A stretch of DNA of 64,000 nucleotides from positions 52,028 to 116,027 of the forward strand of contig NZ_JAJOMC010000008.1 of NCBI RefSeq assembly GCF_021129155.1, read 5' to 3'. The DNA is from Arthrobacter sp. AK04. Its GTDB lineage: Bacteria > Actinomycetota > Actinomycetes > Actinomycetales > Micrococcaceae. This document shows, one piece after another, positions 17,154 through 24,821 of this stretch (the first letter of the stretch is position 1; every line of letters begins with the position of its first letter). A program made the position numbers and the translations under genes. The notes under the pieces were generated by a model that saw only the letters and a list, made by a program, of their open reading frames with translations, searched no databases and was not told the origin of the DNA.

Positions 17154-17717
17154 AGCAGGAATCTTTGACTAGCACCACTGGATGGTCACGATCGGATGAA
17201 AGAACGAGTGACACACTTAAGCCTTACTGCCCGGACCACACGGCCGGAGCTGAGCCGCCTTCTTGCTGTCCATAGCTGGGTTCAATATGAGTTATCCACG
17301 GCTGGAAATTGGGAGCCTTGGGGTAGCTCCCTCAGCAGCAGTAGCGGTGAATAACCCCCAAGGATTGTCCCCGACTGTGGGCAGCGGGCCCTGCCTTTAT
17401 CCCGAACACCCGCAATTGTGCAACAGGCTGTTGTGCAATTGTCGAAGTAGCTCCGCAACGGGTCCCAGACGTCGCCGCCCCGGTGTTAGACACAAAGAAC
17501 GAGAAACGGGCTTATCTTCACGTCCACGCCGTTCATGGCAGTAGCCCAAGGATTTGTGCAGGCCGCGGGCAGCCACGGCAGCGGAAGGGGTGTCCATTTT
17601 CCCAACGGGCACGGTTGGGACAAAACAGAACTAGACATCATGAACCCTTGTATCGACGGGATGGACGGACGTACAACCTTGCCCCGAGCGGTTGAAGACC
17701 CGTAGGCCAGAGCGCTG
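17154..17717. other. Intergenic region with DnaA-box-like sites
   Basis: No gene is convincing. The stretch holds two DnaA-box-like sequences, TTATCCACG at 17292-17300 and TTATTCAC (complement of 17347-17354), plus the inverted repeat at 17413-17441. These features could mark a former or cryptic replication or partition region of the element, but no rep or par gene is present in the window to support it. Confidence 0.35.
17413..17441. repeat. 29-bp inverted repeat containing TTGTGCAA
   Basis: The left arm CAATTGTGCAACAG (17413-17426) and right arm CTGTTGTGCAATTG (17428-17441) flank a single G. Of 14 pairs, 12 are Watson-Crick and 2 are G-U. The octamer TTGTGCAA occurs in each arm as a direct repeat. 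It could be an operator, a partition site or part of an origin. Confidence 0.55.
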
Positions 17718-17750
17718 ATAACGCTGCAGTAACGAGGAATCTTCCATACT
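17718..17750 (+). promoter_or_regulatory. SARP-type direct repeat and -10, site 1
   Basis: ATAACGC (17718-17724), spacer tgca, GTAACGA (17729-17735), then a 9-bp gap to CATACT (17745-17750) as -10. This promoter would drive the membrane-protein gene at 17857 with a leader of about 100 nt. The 16-bp core TAACGCTGCAGTAACG is identical to that in front of the eCIS operon. Confidence 0.7.
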
Positions 17751-17856
17751 CGAGTTGATGGACCCATTGGTTACGGCTGCTTTTGTTGCCTAAATGATCC
17801 TGATCTTTCTTTTCACAACGCATCGTCGTGGTGAGCTAGCGGAGGGGGCTCTTCGA

Positions 17857-18327
17857 ATGGGGGATTTGTCGACGTGGGCGGCTTGGGCTCAGGTACTGAC
17901 CGGCATCGCTGCCACCGTCGTGGCGGGGTTCGCTCTGAGAGTGGCGACCGAAAGCGACAAGCGGTCGCGCGAGGCCTTGAAAGTGCAAACGTACCTGCAA
18001 CTACGATCCCGTTTCATCGAGATTTATCGGGAACTTGGTGGACTGGAAGAAGAGGAGACCAATGAAGTCGAGCTGCAGCTTGCCCGTGCAGCCTATTGGC
18101 ACCATGCCTGGGACGAGTGGTACGTCACTAACAGCCTTGCCCCCCGAGAGTTCTCAGACTTGTGGACGGGCTTCTTCGCCGGGGCAGTCAAGTCGGGCTA
18201 CTGTCAGCCCGGACTTAAGGCCAGCTTGGAAAAGCTGGCCTCAAAACCTGATGAGGGATTTGGCTTCTACGCTACGGACCTCATCGCGGCAGTTCGGTCT
18301 ATGGAAGGCAAACCGAAGTCAGACTGA
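17857..18327 (+). CDS. Small membrane-anchored protein under a SARP-type site
   Basis: The protein is 156 residues from ATG 17857, chosen because GGAGGGGG lies at 17841-17848. A frame from 17794 has no ribosome site. One N-terminal membrane helix at about residues 8-30 (WAQVLTGIAATVVAGFAL) is followed by a cytoplasmic-type helical domain (LQTYLQLRSRFIEIYREL in part, then acidic EEEETNEVE) with a Trp/Tyr-rich middle (YWHHAWDEWYVTN). The family is not recognised. It has its own copy of the repeat promoter shared with the eCIS operon, and remains of an FRG gene follow. I infer a co-regulated accessory or cargo-related gene. Confidence 0.7.
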   Translation: MGDLSTWAAWAQVLTGIAATVVAGFALRVATESDKRSREALKVQTYLQLRSRFIEIYRELGGLEEEETNEVELQLARAAYWHHAWDEWYVTNSLAPREFSDLWTGFFAGAVKSGYCQPGLKASLEKLASKPDEGFGFYATDLIAAVRSMEGKPKSD

Positions 18328-18401
18328 TAAAAGACCGGGGTAGTCCCACTCTTGGTCGACGATGGGGTTGGGGATCAGGACTACAGGAACCCAGAGTCGC
18401 A

Positions 18402-18724
18402 CCTGAAGAAAAAGGGCTTTTTGTACGTCACGGCAGTGAGAAGGCTTCGGAGTGATTTGATTTTTTAGCGAAGATGATGCCGCCGAACGCTCATACGGCC
18501 TAGTCACGGTTCTTCTGAACGCAGTCTGTCCACCCCGCGCTGTCCGACCTCATCCCCAGAAAGCGTCCTTGCATGCCTCTCCCCGTTTGAGCACCCAGTG
18601 GCCCTGAACGAAAACGACTTTCAACCCGGCTATCGTCAAAATACAGCTGGTCGACAGAGGAACGTTTTGGACTGATGATTTTCCCCGGGAGGCCATACTC
18701 CTGACCCGTTGGGACCCACACTGA
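18402..18724 (+). pseudogene. Decayed FRG-domain protein, C-terminal remnant
   Basis: Three frames stitched together parallel the C-terminal half of the intact FRG protein at 51.2 kb. KKKGFLYVTAVRRLRSDL stops at a TAG (18466-18468). DDAAERSYGLVTVLLNAVC and AVRPH come next in the +1 frame, then PVALNENDFQPG after another shift, and finally KIQLVDRGTFWTDDFP ending at TGA 18722-18724. The intact protein reads YLYVTGTRKLRSDL, HDDAVERSDGVLSIRLNSVC and KFKLVDTGAFWTEDFP. The remnant may begin at about 18330, directly after the membrane-protein gene. At least two frameshifts and one stop make it dead. Confidence 0.82.
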
Positions 18725-19157
18725 GAAGCAGTGTCTACCTTTCAGAACCTGAAATGTTGGGCCTGGTCGCGCTGCAGGGCGTTATCAATTGCACTAGGTG
18801 CCGCTCGGACGACCGGGCGCAGAAGGCTCGAACAACAACGCTCAAGGGCCAGCATTTTTTCACATCACCTAAGAAACTGCCCGGCCGGCATGTACCGGCG
18901 GGCCACGACCCGTTCCGGCCGAAGTCCGATTTTGGCCTCTCTAGTGGCCGTGGTTTCGCGCCAGGAGCTAGCGCTGCAGCGTTCCGTCGGACTTGGCCGG
19001 TTTCGCTCTGCGCTGCCGATGCTTAAGTGTCCGCTGCCTTCGGAATCCGTCTCAGTCCACGTGACGACCCGCAGGGGCATTCTACGGACTTCCGGCAGGG
19101 GAGCGACGGGCCGGGGTGGGACAAATCTTCCCCTCCCGGCCTCCATTTTAGCTACCA
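18725..19157. other. Intergenic region before the eCIS promoter
   Basis: I see no gene or clear remnant in these ~430 bp. Overlapping frames on both strands have no ribosome site and look like chance. Confidence 0.5.
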
Positions 19158-19189
19158 GTAACGCTGCAGTAACGCTACGTGGGTAGTTT
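19158..19189 (+). promoter_or_regulatory. SARP-type direct repeat and -10 of the eCIS operon, site 2
   Basis: GTAACGC (19158-19164), spacer tgca, GTAACGC (19169-19175), then an 8-bp gap to TAGTTT (19184-19189). This is the best of the six copies, with both heptamers identical. It is the only promoter-like element seen for the 27-kb eCIS operon, and the sheath start is about 70 nt further on. Confidence 0.75.
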
Positions 19190-19265
19190 GAAGCCCATGT
19201 TGAAGCTTGGGCGCTATGTCCGGGCCTCGAGTCACCGGAATGAGGCATCCAATCGAGGAGGGCCA

Positions 19266-21275
19266 GTGCCTGTTACTACGAGTTATCCAGGGGTATACGT
19301 CACCGAGGCTGGCAGCGGGGTACACACTATTACCGGGGTCGCGACAGCGATCGCAGCCTTCGCAGGCCGGGCCGACCGTGGCCCGACGGACGACCCCGTC
19401 ACAATCAACAGCTTCAGTGACTTCGAGCGGCTTTTTGGAGGACTGTCGTTAAACAGCAAACTCGGGTACGCCGTTCGCGACTTCTACCTCAACGGCGGCA
19501 GCCACGCCGTCATAGTCCGCCTGCACCACGCGGTATTTGCCTCAGACAAGGATCGCGCCGACGCCGTGACCGCAGCCAAGGCAACAGCGACCGCAACCAC
19601 TGGGGGAGACGCTGCCACCGCAGCGACGGCCGCCCGCACGCAGGCCGACACCTACAACACGGTTCATGAGAAAAGTGCTGCCGATCATGTCGCAAAGGCC
19701 GCCGAAACGGCTGCGGCAGCAAACCCTACCCCCGCCGACGTGAAGAAGGCCGCAGACGATGCCGCCGACAAGGACGGCTCGCAAGCCGCTAAGGACACAG
19801 CAGCCGAGGCGAAGGGCTCCGACGCTGCGGCCGCGGCGGCAGCGTGCCGGGCGAAGGCGGACACTTACCCCAACGACCCGGAGAAATCGGCCGCTAAGGC
19901 CGTGGCCGACGCCGCCGAAGCGGCGAGCACGATCTCCGTGGCCAGCGTGAAGGCAGCGGCTGACGGTGCCGTGGCCGGCGCGACCCCGCAGGACCGTGCG
20001 ACTCTTGACGTGGGCATCCCGTTGGTGGCGGTAAGCCCTGGCACCTGGGGCAACCAGTTACGAGCGCGCGTCGACCATGATGTTGCAGGCGGTGCTGCCG
20101 ACCTGTTCAACTTGACGGTGCGCGACGGCCTCACCGGCGTGATAGAAAACCACCGCAACCTCTCGGTGACCTCCGGACACATACGCCGCGTCGACAAGGT
20201 GCTCGCAAACGAGTCGCGGCTGATCCGGGTCACCGACCCCGCGGCCCTGCCCGGGACGCGGCCCGCAGCTTCGCCGGACCTCGCAAACGGACAAACGGAC
20301 GTCTGGAGAGACCACAAGCCGGCCACCAACGCCAAAGTTGACGTCGGCGGGATGGCATCCGATGGGGGCTTGCTGGAGGCCAACGACTTCATCGGTCCGG
20401 GCAAGGAGCAGACGAAGGCAGGGCTCTTCGCCCTGCGCAAAGCCGACCTGTTCAACCTCCTGTGCCTGCCGCCATACCTTGAGGACGGCAACGTCGATCA
20501 GTCTGTGGTGGCTGCCGCCGCGGCATACTGCGAGAAGCGTCGGGCCATGCTGCTCGTCGACCCGCCGTCGATATGGGTCGACAAGGACGCGGCCAAAGCG
20601 GGCGTGGCGGTGTTGGGGACGACGAGCAAGAACGCCGCGCTGTACTTCCCTCGGCTGCGCCAGCCCGACCCGCTACGCGGGGGCCAGATGGATAGCTTCG
20701 TCCCGTGCGGCGCCGTCGCGGGTGTGATGGCACGCACTGACACCGAACGAGGAGTCTGGAAGGCACCGGCCGGGATGGCTGCCACCCTGGTCGGCGTGCC
20801 GGAACTAACTGTGCCGCTCACCGACGCCGAGAACGGCGAGCTCAACCCGCTCGGCGTCAACTGCCTGCGGGCCATGCCCGCTGCCGGACGCGTCGTCTGG
20901 GGTGCCCGCACCCTGCAGGGCGATGACCGGCTCGCGTCGGAATGGAAGTACGTGCCCGTGCGGCGGACCGCGCTGTTCATCGAGGAGAGCCTCTATCGCG
21001 GGACCCACTGGGTAGTGTTCGAACCCAACGACGAGCCGCTCTGGGCCCAGATCCGGCTCAATCTCGGGTCGTTCATGCACAACCTGTTCCGGCAGGGCGC
21101 GTTCCAGGGCAGCACGCCCCAGCAGGCCTACTTCGTTCGCTGCGACAAGGACACCACGACACAGAACGATATCGACCTTGGCATCGTCAACATCCTGGTC
21201 GGCTTCGCCCCGCTCAAGCCTGCGGAGTTCGTCGTCATCACGATCCAGCAGCTGGCCGGACAGATCCAGGCGTAG
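19266..21275 (+). CDS. eCIS contractile sheath protein
   Basis: The protein is 669 residues from GTG 19266 with GGAGG at 19257-19261. The frame extends to 19179 without support. The N-terminus YPGVYVTEAGSG and the block FAGRADRGPTDDPVTINSF are typical of phage-tail-like sheaths, as is the C-terminal domain ending in WKYVPVRRTALFIEES, FEPNDEPLWAQIRLNLGSFM and VIVGFAPLKPAEF-like text. The sheath polymer contracts to drive the inner tube. Unusual is an Ala-rich helical insertion of about 155 residues (roughly 90-245) in the surface-exposed region, containing two related copies of an ADTY-EKSAA-KAA unit. Only one sheath gene is present. Confidence 0.93.
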   Translation: MPVTTSYPGVYVTEAGSGVHTITGVATAIAAFAGRADRGPTDDPVTINSFSDFERLFGGLSLNSKLGYAVRDFYLNGGSHAVIVRLHHAVFASDKDRADAVTAAKATATATTGGDAATAATAARTQADTYNTVHEKSAADHVAKAAETAAAANPTPADVKKAADDAADKDGSQAAKDTAAEAKGSDAAAAAAACRAKADTYPNDPEKSAAKAVADAAEAASTISVASVKAAADGAVAGATPQDRATLDVGIPLVAVSPGTWGNQLRARVDHDVAGGAADLFNLTVRDGLTGVIENHRNLSVTSGHIRRVDKVLANESRLIRVTDPAALPGTRPAASPDLANGQTDVWRDHKPATNAKVDVGGMASDGGLLEANDFIGPGKEQTKAGLFALRKADLFNLLCLPPYLEDGNVDQSVVAAAAAYCEKRRAMLLVDPPSIWVDKDAAKAGVAVLGTTSKNAALYFPRLRQPDPLRGGQMDSFVPCGAVAGVMARTDTERGVWKAPAGMAATLVGVPELTVPLTDAENGELNPLGVNCLRAMPAAGRVVWGARTLQGDDRLASEWKYVPVRRTALFIEESLYRGTHWVVFEPNDEPLWAQIRLNLGSFMHNLFRQGAFQGSTPQQAYFVRCDKDTTTQNDIDLGIVNILVGFAPLKPAEFVVITIQQLAGQIQA

Positions 21276-21282
21276 GAGAACA

Positions 21283-21810
21283 ATGATGGCTCAGTTTAGT
21301 GTAAACGCGCAGCGCTTCGACCCCTACAAGAACTTCAAGTTCCGGGTGAAGTGGGACAACCGCTACGTTGCTGGCGTCAGCAAGGTCGGCGGCCTCAAAC
21401 GGACAACGGAGGTCGTCAAGCACCGCGAGGGCGGCGACCCTTCGTCGAGCCGGAAGTCCCCGGGCCGCACTGAGTACGACGCCATTACCATCGAGCGAGG
21501 AGTCACCCACGACCGGGACTTCGAGCAATGGGCCAACAAGGTATGGAACTACGGGTCCGGCCTGGGGGCCGAGGTGTCGCTCAAGGACTTCCGCAAGGAC
21601 ATCACACTAGAGGTTTACAACGAGGCAGGACAGCTCGCAATCGCCTACAAGATATTCCGCTGCTGGGTCTCGGAATACCAGTCGCTCCCCGACCTCGACG
21701 CCAACGCCAACGCCGTCGCAATCCAGCACCTCAAGCTCGAGAACGAGGGCTGGGAACGCGACTATGAAGTGCCTGAACCGGCCGAACCCACCTTCACCGA
21801 ACCCGCATGA
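21283..21810 (+). CDS. eCIS inner tube protein
   Basis: This 175-residue protein (ATG 21283 or 21286, AGGAGA just upstream) is a tail-tube monomer of the T4 gp19/Hcp-like type. It shows FRVKWDNRYVAGVSKVGGL near the start and YDAITIERGVTHDRDFEQWA in the middle. The C-terminal strand region runs from AIAYKIFRCWVSEYQS to HLKLENEGWERDY. Subunits stack as hexamers to form the rigid tube that the sheath pushes out. It lies 7 bp after the sheath gene, the normal order. Confidence 0.92.
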   Translation: MMAQFSVNAQRFDPYKNFKFRVKWDNRYVAGVSKVGGLKRTTEVVKHREGGDPSSSRKSPGRTEYDAITIERGVTHDRDFEQWANKVWNYGSGLGAEVSLKDFRKDITLEVYNEAGQLAIAYKIFRCWVSEYQSLPDLDANANAVAIQHLKLENEGWERDYEVPEPAEPTFTEPA

Positions 21811-21826
21811 TCGGACATTTGCGATC

Positions 21827-22555
21827 ATGGGGTCACTTACAGCGGAGTGTCTGCTTTACGCCTGGGAGGAAGGCATCGCCGCGTCGCACACGCATCGCGC
21901 CCTCGGCCTGCTCGAGGCGGCGCACCCCAGCATGAGCAGCACCCAGCTGGCACAATTATCGCTGGGCGAGCGCGACGTCGCCCTGCTGCGACTCCGAGGA
22001 GACCTCTTCGGTGACCACGTGCAGGCCATCGGTTCGTGCCCTGCGTGCGGTGCGGAGCTGGACATTGCTTTCAGCGTGTCGGCCCTGCTCGCGTCGCTCC
22101 CGGAGATCCATGGCAGTTCAGGCCCTGTCGACGTGGTCCTCGACGGTTACGCTTTCATGGTCCGGCCGCCAACCAGTGGAGACGTCCTCGCCGTGCTCGG
22201 GGAGGGACCGACACGAGAAGCGGCCGCAACTCTGCTCGACCGCTGCGTCGTGCGGGTGGCGGGGTCATCCGCGGGCCGAGTGCCGGCAGCGGTTGCTGAA
22301 CGGCTCGCCGAGGAGATCTCCAGGCGGGACCCTGGGGCCTCGATGGAACTGGCCCTGGACTGCGCAGAGTGCGGGCACCGGTGGACCGAGGTACTCGACG
22401 TTGTGGGGTTTGTCTGGGCCGAGGTGAACGCCTGGGCGCGCCGCATGCTGCGCCAGGTGCATACCCTAGCTCGCGCCTACGGGTGGCGGGAGCGCGATAT
22501 CCTGGCGATGACGCCTCATCGCCGAGCGGCGTACCTGGGGCTGGTGACCGGATGA
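21827..22555 (+). CDS. eCIS zinc-ribbon baseplate-type protein
   Basis: The product is 242 residues from ATG 21827 (a frame from 21764 would overlap the tube gene). Two CxxC pairs (CPACGAELDIAF at about residue 70 and CAECGHRW near 185) probably bind one zinc. The C-terminus has WRERDILAMTPHRRAAYL, the helical YGWxxxEIxxMxxxxRxxYL pattern seen in small eCIS and T4-gp26/gp51-like baseplate chaperone proteins. It sits right after the tube gene in many actinobacterial eCIS loci. Its role is probably baseplate assembly. The gene overlaps the next as ATGA. Confidence 0.7.
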   Translation: MGSLTAECLLYAWEEGIAASHTHRALGLLEAAHPSMSSTQLAQLSLGERDVALLRLRGDLFGDHVQAIGSCPACGAELDIAFSVSALLASLPEIHGSSGPVDVVLDGYAFMVRPPTSGDVLAVLGEGPTREAAATLLDRCVVRVAGSSAGRVPAAVAERLAEEISRRDPGASMELALDCAECGHRWTEVLDVVGFVWAEVNAWARRMLRQVHTLARAYGWRERDILAMTPHRRAAYLGLVTG

Positions 22556-23535
22556 GCGACCGCATCGTTCACCCCGACAGCTCAGTCGGCGCCCTGTTCG
22601 CCTCGCTCGTCGTACGCGAGAGGGGGACTGTCGGAAGTCTGCTGCCTCGACTCCCGACGATGTTCGAGGCGGCACCCGTCGGCGACGCCCCGGAACCCGC
22701 CGCCGACGAAGTGGTGGCACCGATCCGGCCGGCGCCGCCCGGCCACGCGGTTTCACCAGTAGCTGCCGCCGGGCAGTGGCCAGACACGTCTGCCCCTTCC
22801 CATGGCGATGAACTGGTCCGGGACCGACAAACGGTGGTCCACGTCGAGCGGCAGGTTCTGGTCGAGGCCAGTACGCCGGGCGAACACGACGGCAACGAAG
22901 TGGTGGCACCGTTCCGGCCGGCGCCGCCCGGCCACGCGGTTTCACCAGTGACCGGCGCGGGGCCGTTGCCGGACACGTCTGCTCCTTCCCATACCGATGA
23001 TGAGTCTGTTCGGAACCGGCAAGAGGTTGTCCGCGTCGAGCGGCAGGTTCTGGTCGAGGCCAGCAGGGCCAGCACGCCGGGCCACTACGACGACAGGGGA
23101 GCGCCACAACCCGGACCCGCAGCGTCCGAGGAGGACACCCCGCATCCGCATGAACGTCGGCCGTCGCCGGAGGACGGTACGCCCCTCGAGCCGCGCCGCT
23201 CGGTGCACCCGACTGGCGAAGGTCCCGCACCGCGACCCCGCATCACCGAGCTCACCGTGCCGGAATCCGAGTGGCCGGTGAGCCAGGCAGACCGCCATCA
23301 GGGCGGTTTCCCGGTCATTGCCACGCGACGCGAGGGCCTGGTGCCGCGCCCGGAGCAGGCCGTCGGGACGCCTGAGCTGTCCCGTCCCGCCGAATCCGTC
23401 GTGCGGGTGTCGATCGGTCGACTCGAGATCCGGGCCGTTTCCGACCCCGTACCGACGCGCATCTCGCGGCGCGAGCGCAGGACGCAGAGCCTCGACGACT
23501 ACCTGGAGCGACGCAACCAGGGGAGCCGGTCGTGA
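22552..23535 (+). CDS. eCIS-associated disordered protein with tandem repeat
   Basis: The 327-residue protein starts at ATG 22552 overlapping the previous stop. Only the ends look conserved: an N-terminal SVGALFASLVVRERGTVGSLLPRL segment (split by eye) and a C-terminal VVRVSIGRLEIRAV followed by RRTQSLDDYLERR. Between them lie about 250 residues of Pro, Glu, Arg and His-rich, probably disordered sequence. It includes two tandem ~63-residue copies starting EVVAP-RPAPPGHAVSPV. The architecture (short structured ends joined by a linker) suggests a tether or adaptor. Similar genes precede the DUF4255 gene in other eCIS clusters. Confidence 0.6.
   Translation: MSDRIVHPDSSVGALFASLVVRERGTVGSLLPRLPTMFEAAPVGDAPEPAADEVVAPIRPAPPGHAVSPVAAAGQWPDTSAPSHGDELVRDRQTVVHVERQVLVEASTPGEHDGNEVVAPFRPAPPGHAVSPVTGAGPLPDTSAPSHTDDESVRNRQEVVRVERQVLVEASRASTPGHYDDRGAPQPGPAASEEDTPHPHERRPSPEDGTPLEPRRSVHPTGEGPAPRPRITELTVPESEWPVSQADRHQGGFPVIATRREGLVPRPEQAVGTPELSRPAESVVRVSIGRLEIRAVSDPVPTRISRRERRTQSLDDYLERRNQGSRS
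22708..23094 (+). repeat. In-frame tandem duplication, 189-bp unit
   Basis: The unit beginning GAAGTGGTGGCACCG at 22708 recurs at 22897 (189 bp, 63 codons). The second copy is slightly longer through a small insertion and ends near 23094. The copies remain very similar at the DNA level, especially around GTCGAGCGGCAGGTTCTGG, so the duplication is fairly recent and may vary between strains. Confidence 0.85.
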
Positions 23536-24821
23536 GCAACTCGCTGTCAGTGGCCGCGATCACACTGGCTCTGCGCGGCCTGCTCGACACCGCCGTGCCG
23601 GCGCTCGACTCCGCTCTGGTCGGGCTCCAAGTCACCACGCGGACGCCTGACGCGGCGCGTACCAACCTCAGCGGCCCCTCGCTCAACCTCTTTCTCTACC
23701 GGACGGCGACCAACGCCGGCTGGAGCAACCTCAATCCACCATTGGCGGTGCGGTCGGGCGAAACCGGCTTCCCCGCACTCGCGCTTGACCTGCACTACCT
23801 GCTGACAGCCTACGGCGCGGAGGATACCGACAGCACAGCGACGAGCCATCGAGCGCTGGGAGCGGCCATGAGCGTCCTGCACGACCACCCGCTGCTCGAC
23901 GGTGAGACGATCCGCGCGGCCCTCCCTGGGAGCGATGTCGAGGAGCAGGGAGAGCGTATCCGGATGAGCCCCGTGCCGCTGTCCGTCGACGACCTGTCCA
24001 AGCTGTGGAGCGGGTTCGCCACGCAGTACCGCTTGTCGGCGGCGTACGTTGTGAGCGTCGTGCTCATCGACAGCCTACGCCCCACCCGTAGCGCTCTACC
24101 CGTGCTCACGCGGGGCCAGGACGACCGTGGCCCGGTGGCCGTCAGTGGAGGGGGCCCGGCCATGCAGGCCCTCGTGCCGCCGAGGGGCCAGGCGGCGGTT
24201 CGGCTGGGCGAGGAGGTTCTCGTCAACGGCACCCGGCTCACGAACCTGGCGACCGTTTTCCGCCTCGCCAGCCTGCTCCCGGATCCGCTGCCGCCGGTCG
24301 AGCTGCAACGGCGACCACCGATGCCCAGCGAGCCAGTCGACCAAGTATCACTGCGGGTACTGCCGCTAGCCGAAGACCCCGACGCGCTTGGCCGGTGGGC
24401 GCCAGGCTTCGTCTCCGTGACAGCTGTACTCACGCCGCCCGACCTGCCGGCCGTGGTGAGTAACGCCGTGGCCATGGCGCTCGCCCCGTCTATCACGGTT
24501 GCCCCGAAGGCCGCCGAAGGTCCCGCCGCTCCAGGCAGCACCCTGACGGTCACCTGCGCCCCCCGGGTACGCCCGGGGCAGCGAGTCACCCTGCTCCTAG
24601 CGGGTCGCCAGCTCGCGCCAAAATCGCTTAAGCAGCCCGACCCCGCCTCACCGACGTTCGCCGACACCCCGACGACAATCACCTTCGAAGTACCCGATGT
24701 CCCGAGGGGGACTTACCCCGTTCGGTTGCGTGTCGACGGCGTCGACAGTATCCCCGTGAAGTACTTAGGCGACCCGCCGATGCCCACCTTCGACCCCGAC
24801 CAGCAGGTGTCAGTGCCATGA
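23532..24821 (+). CDS. eCIS tail terminator/cap protein (DUF4255)
   Basis: This 429-residue protein starts with GTG overlapping the previous stop (GTGA). The N-terminal ~190 residues match DUF4255, the Pvc16/Afp16-like cap that ends tube and sheath growth: SLSVAAITLALRGLLD, then SLNLFLYRTATNAGW, ALDLHYLLTAYG and ALGAAMSVLHDHPLL. The C-terminal ~200 residues add Ig-like beta domains (GSTLTVTCAPRVRPGQRVTLLL split by eye, VPRGTYPVRLRVDGVDS), a common extension in Gram-positive members. Confidence 0.85.
   Translation: MSNSLSVAAITLALRGLLDTAVPALDSALVGLQVTTRTPDAARTNLSGPSLNLFLYRTATNAGWSNLNPPLAVRSGETGFPALALDLHYLLTAYGAEDTDSTATSHRALGAAMSVLHDHPLLDGETIRAALPGSDVEEQGERIRMSPVPLSVDDLSKLWSGFATQYRLSAAYVVSVVLIDSLRPTRSALPVLTRGQDDRGPVAVSGGGPAMQALVPPRGQAAVRLGEEVLVNGTRLTNLATVFRLASLLPDPLPPVELQRRPPMPSEPVDQVSLRVLPLAEDPDALGRWAPGFVSVTAVLTPPDLPAVVSNAVAMALAPSITVAPKAAEGPAAPGSTLTVTCAPRVRPGQRVTLLLAGRQLAPKSLKQPDPASPTFADTPTTITFEVPDVPRGTYPVRLRVDGVDSIPVKYLGDPPMPTFDPDQQVSVP

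Noticed and set aside
22708..23094. CRISPR array
   Set aside because: The repeat is a two-copy in-frame coding duplication, not short spaced repeats. No CRISPR-like array was seen anywhere in the window.
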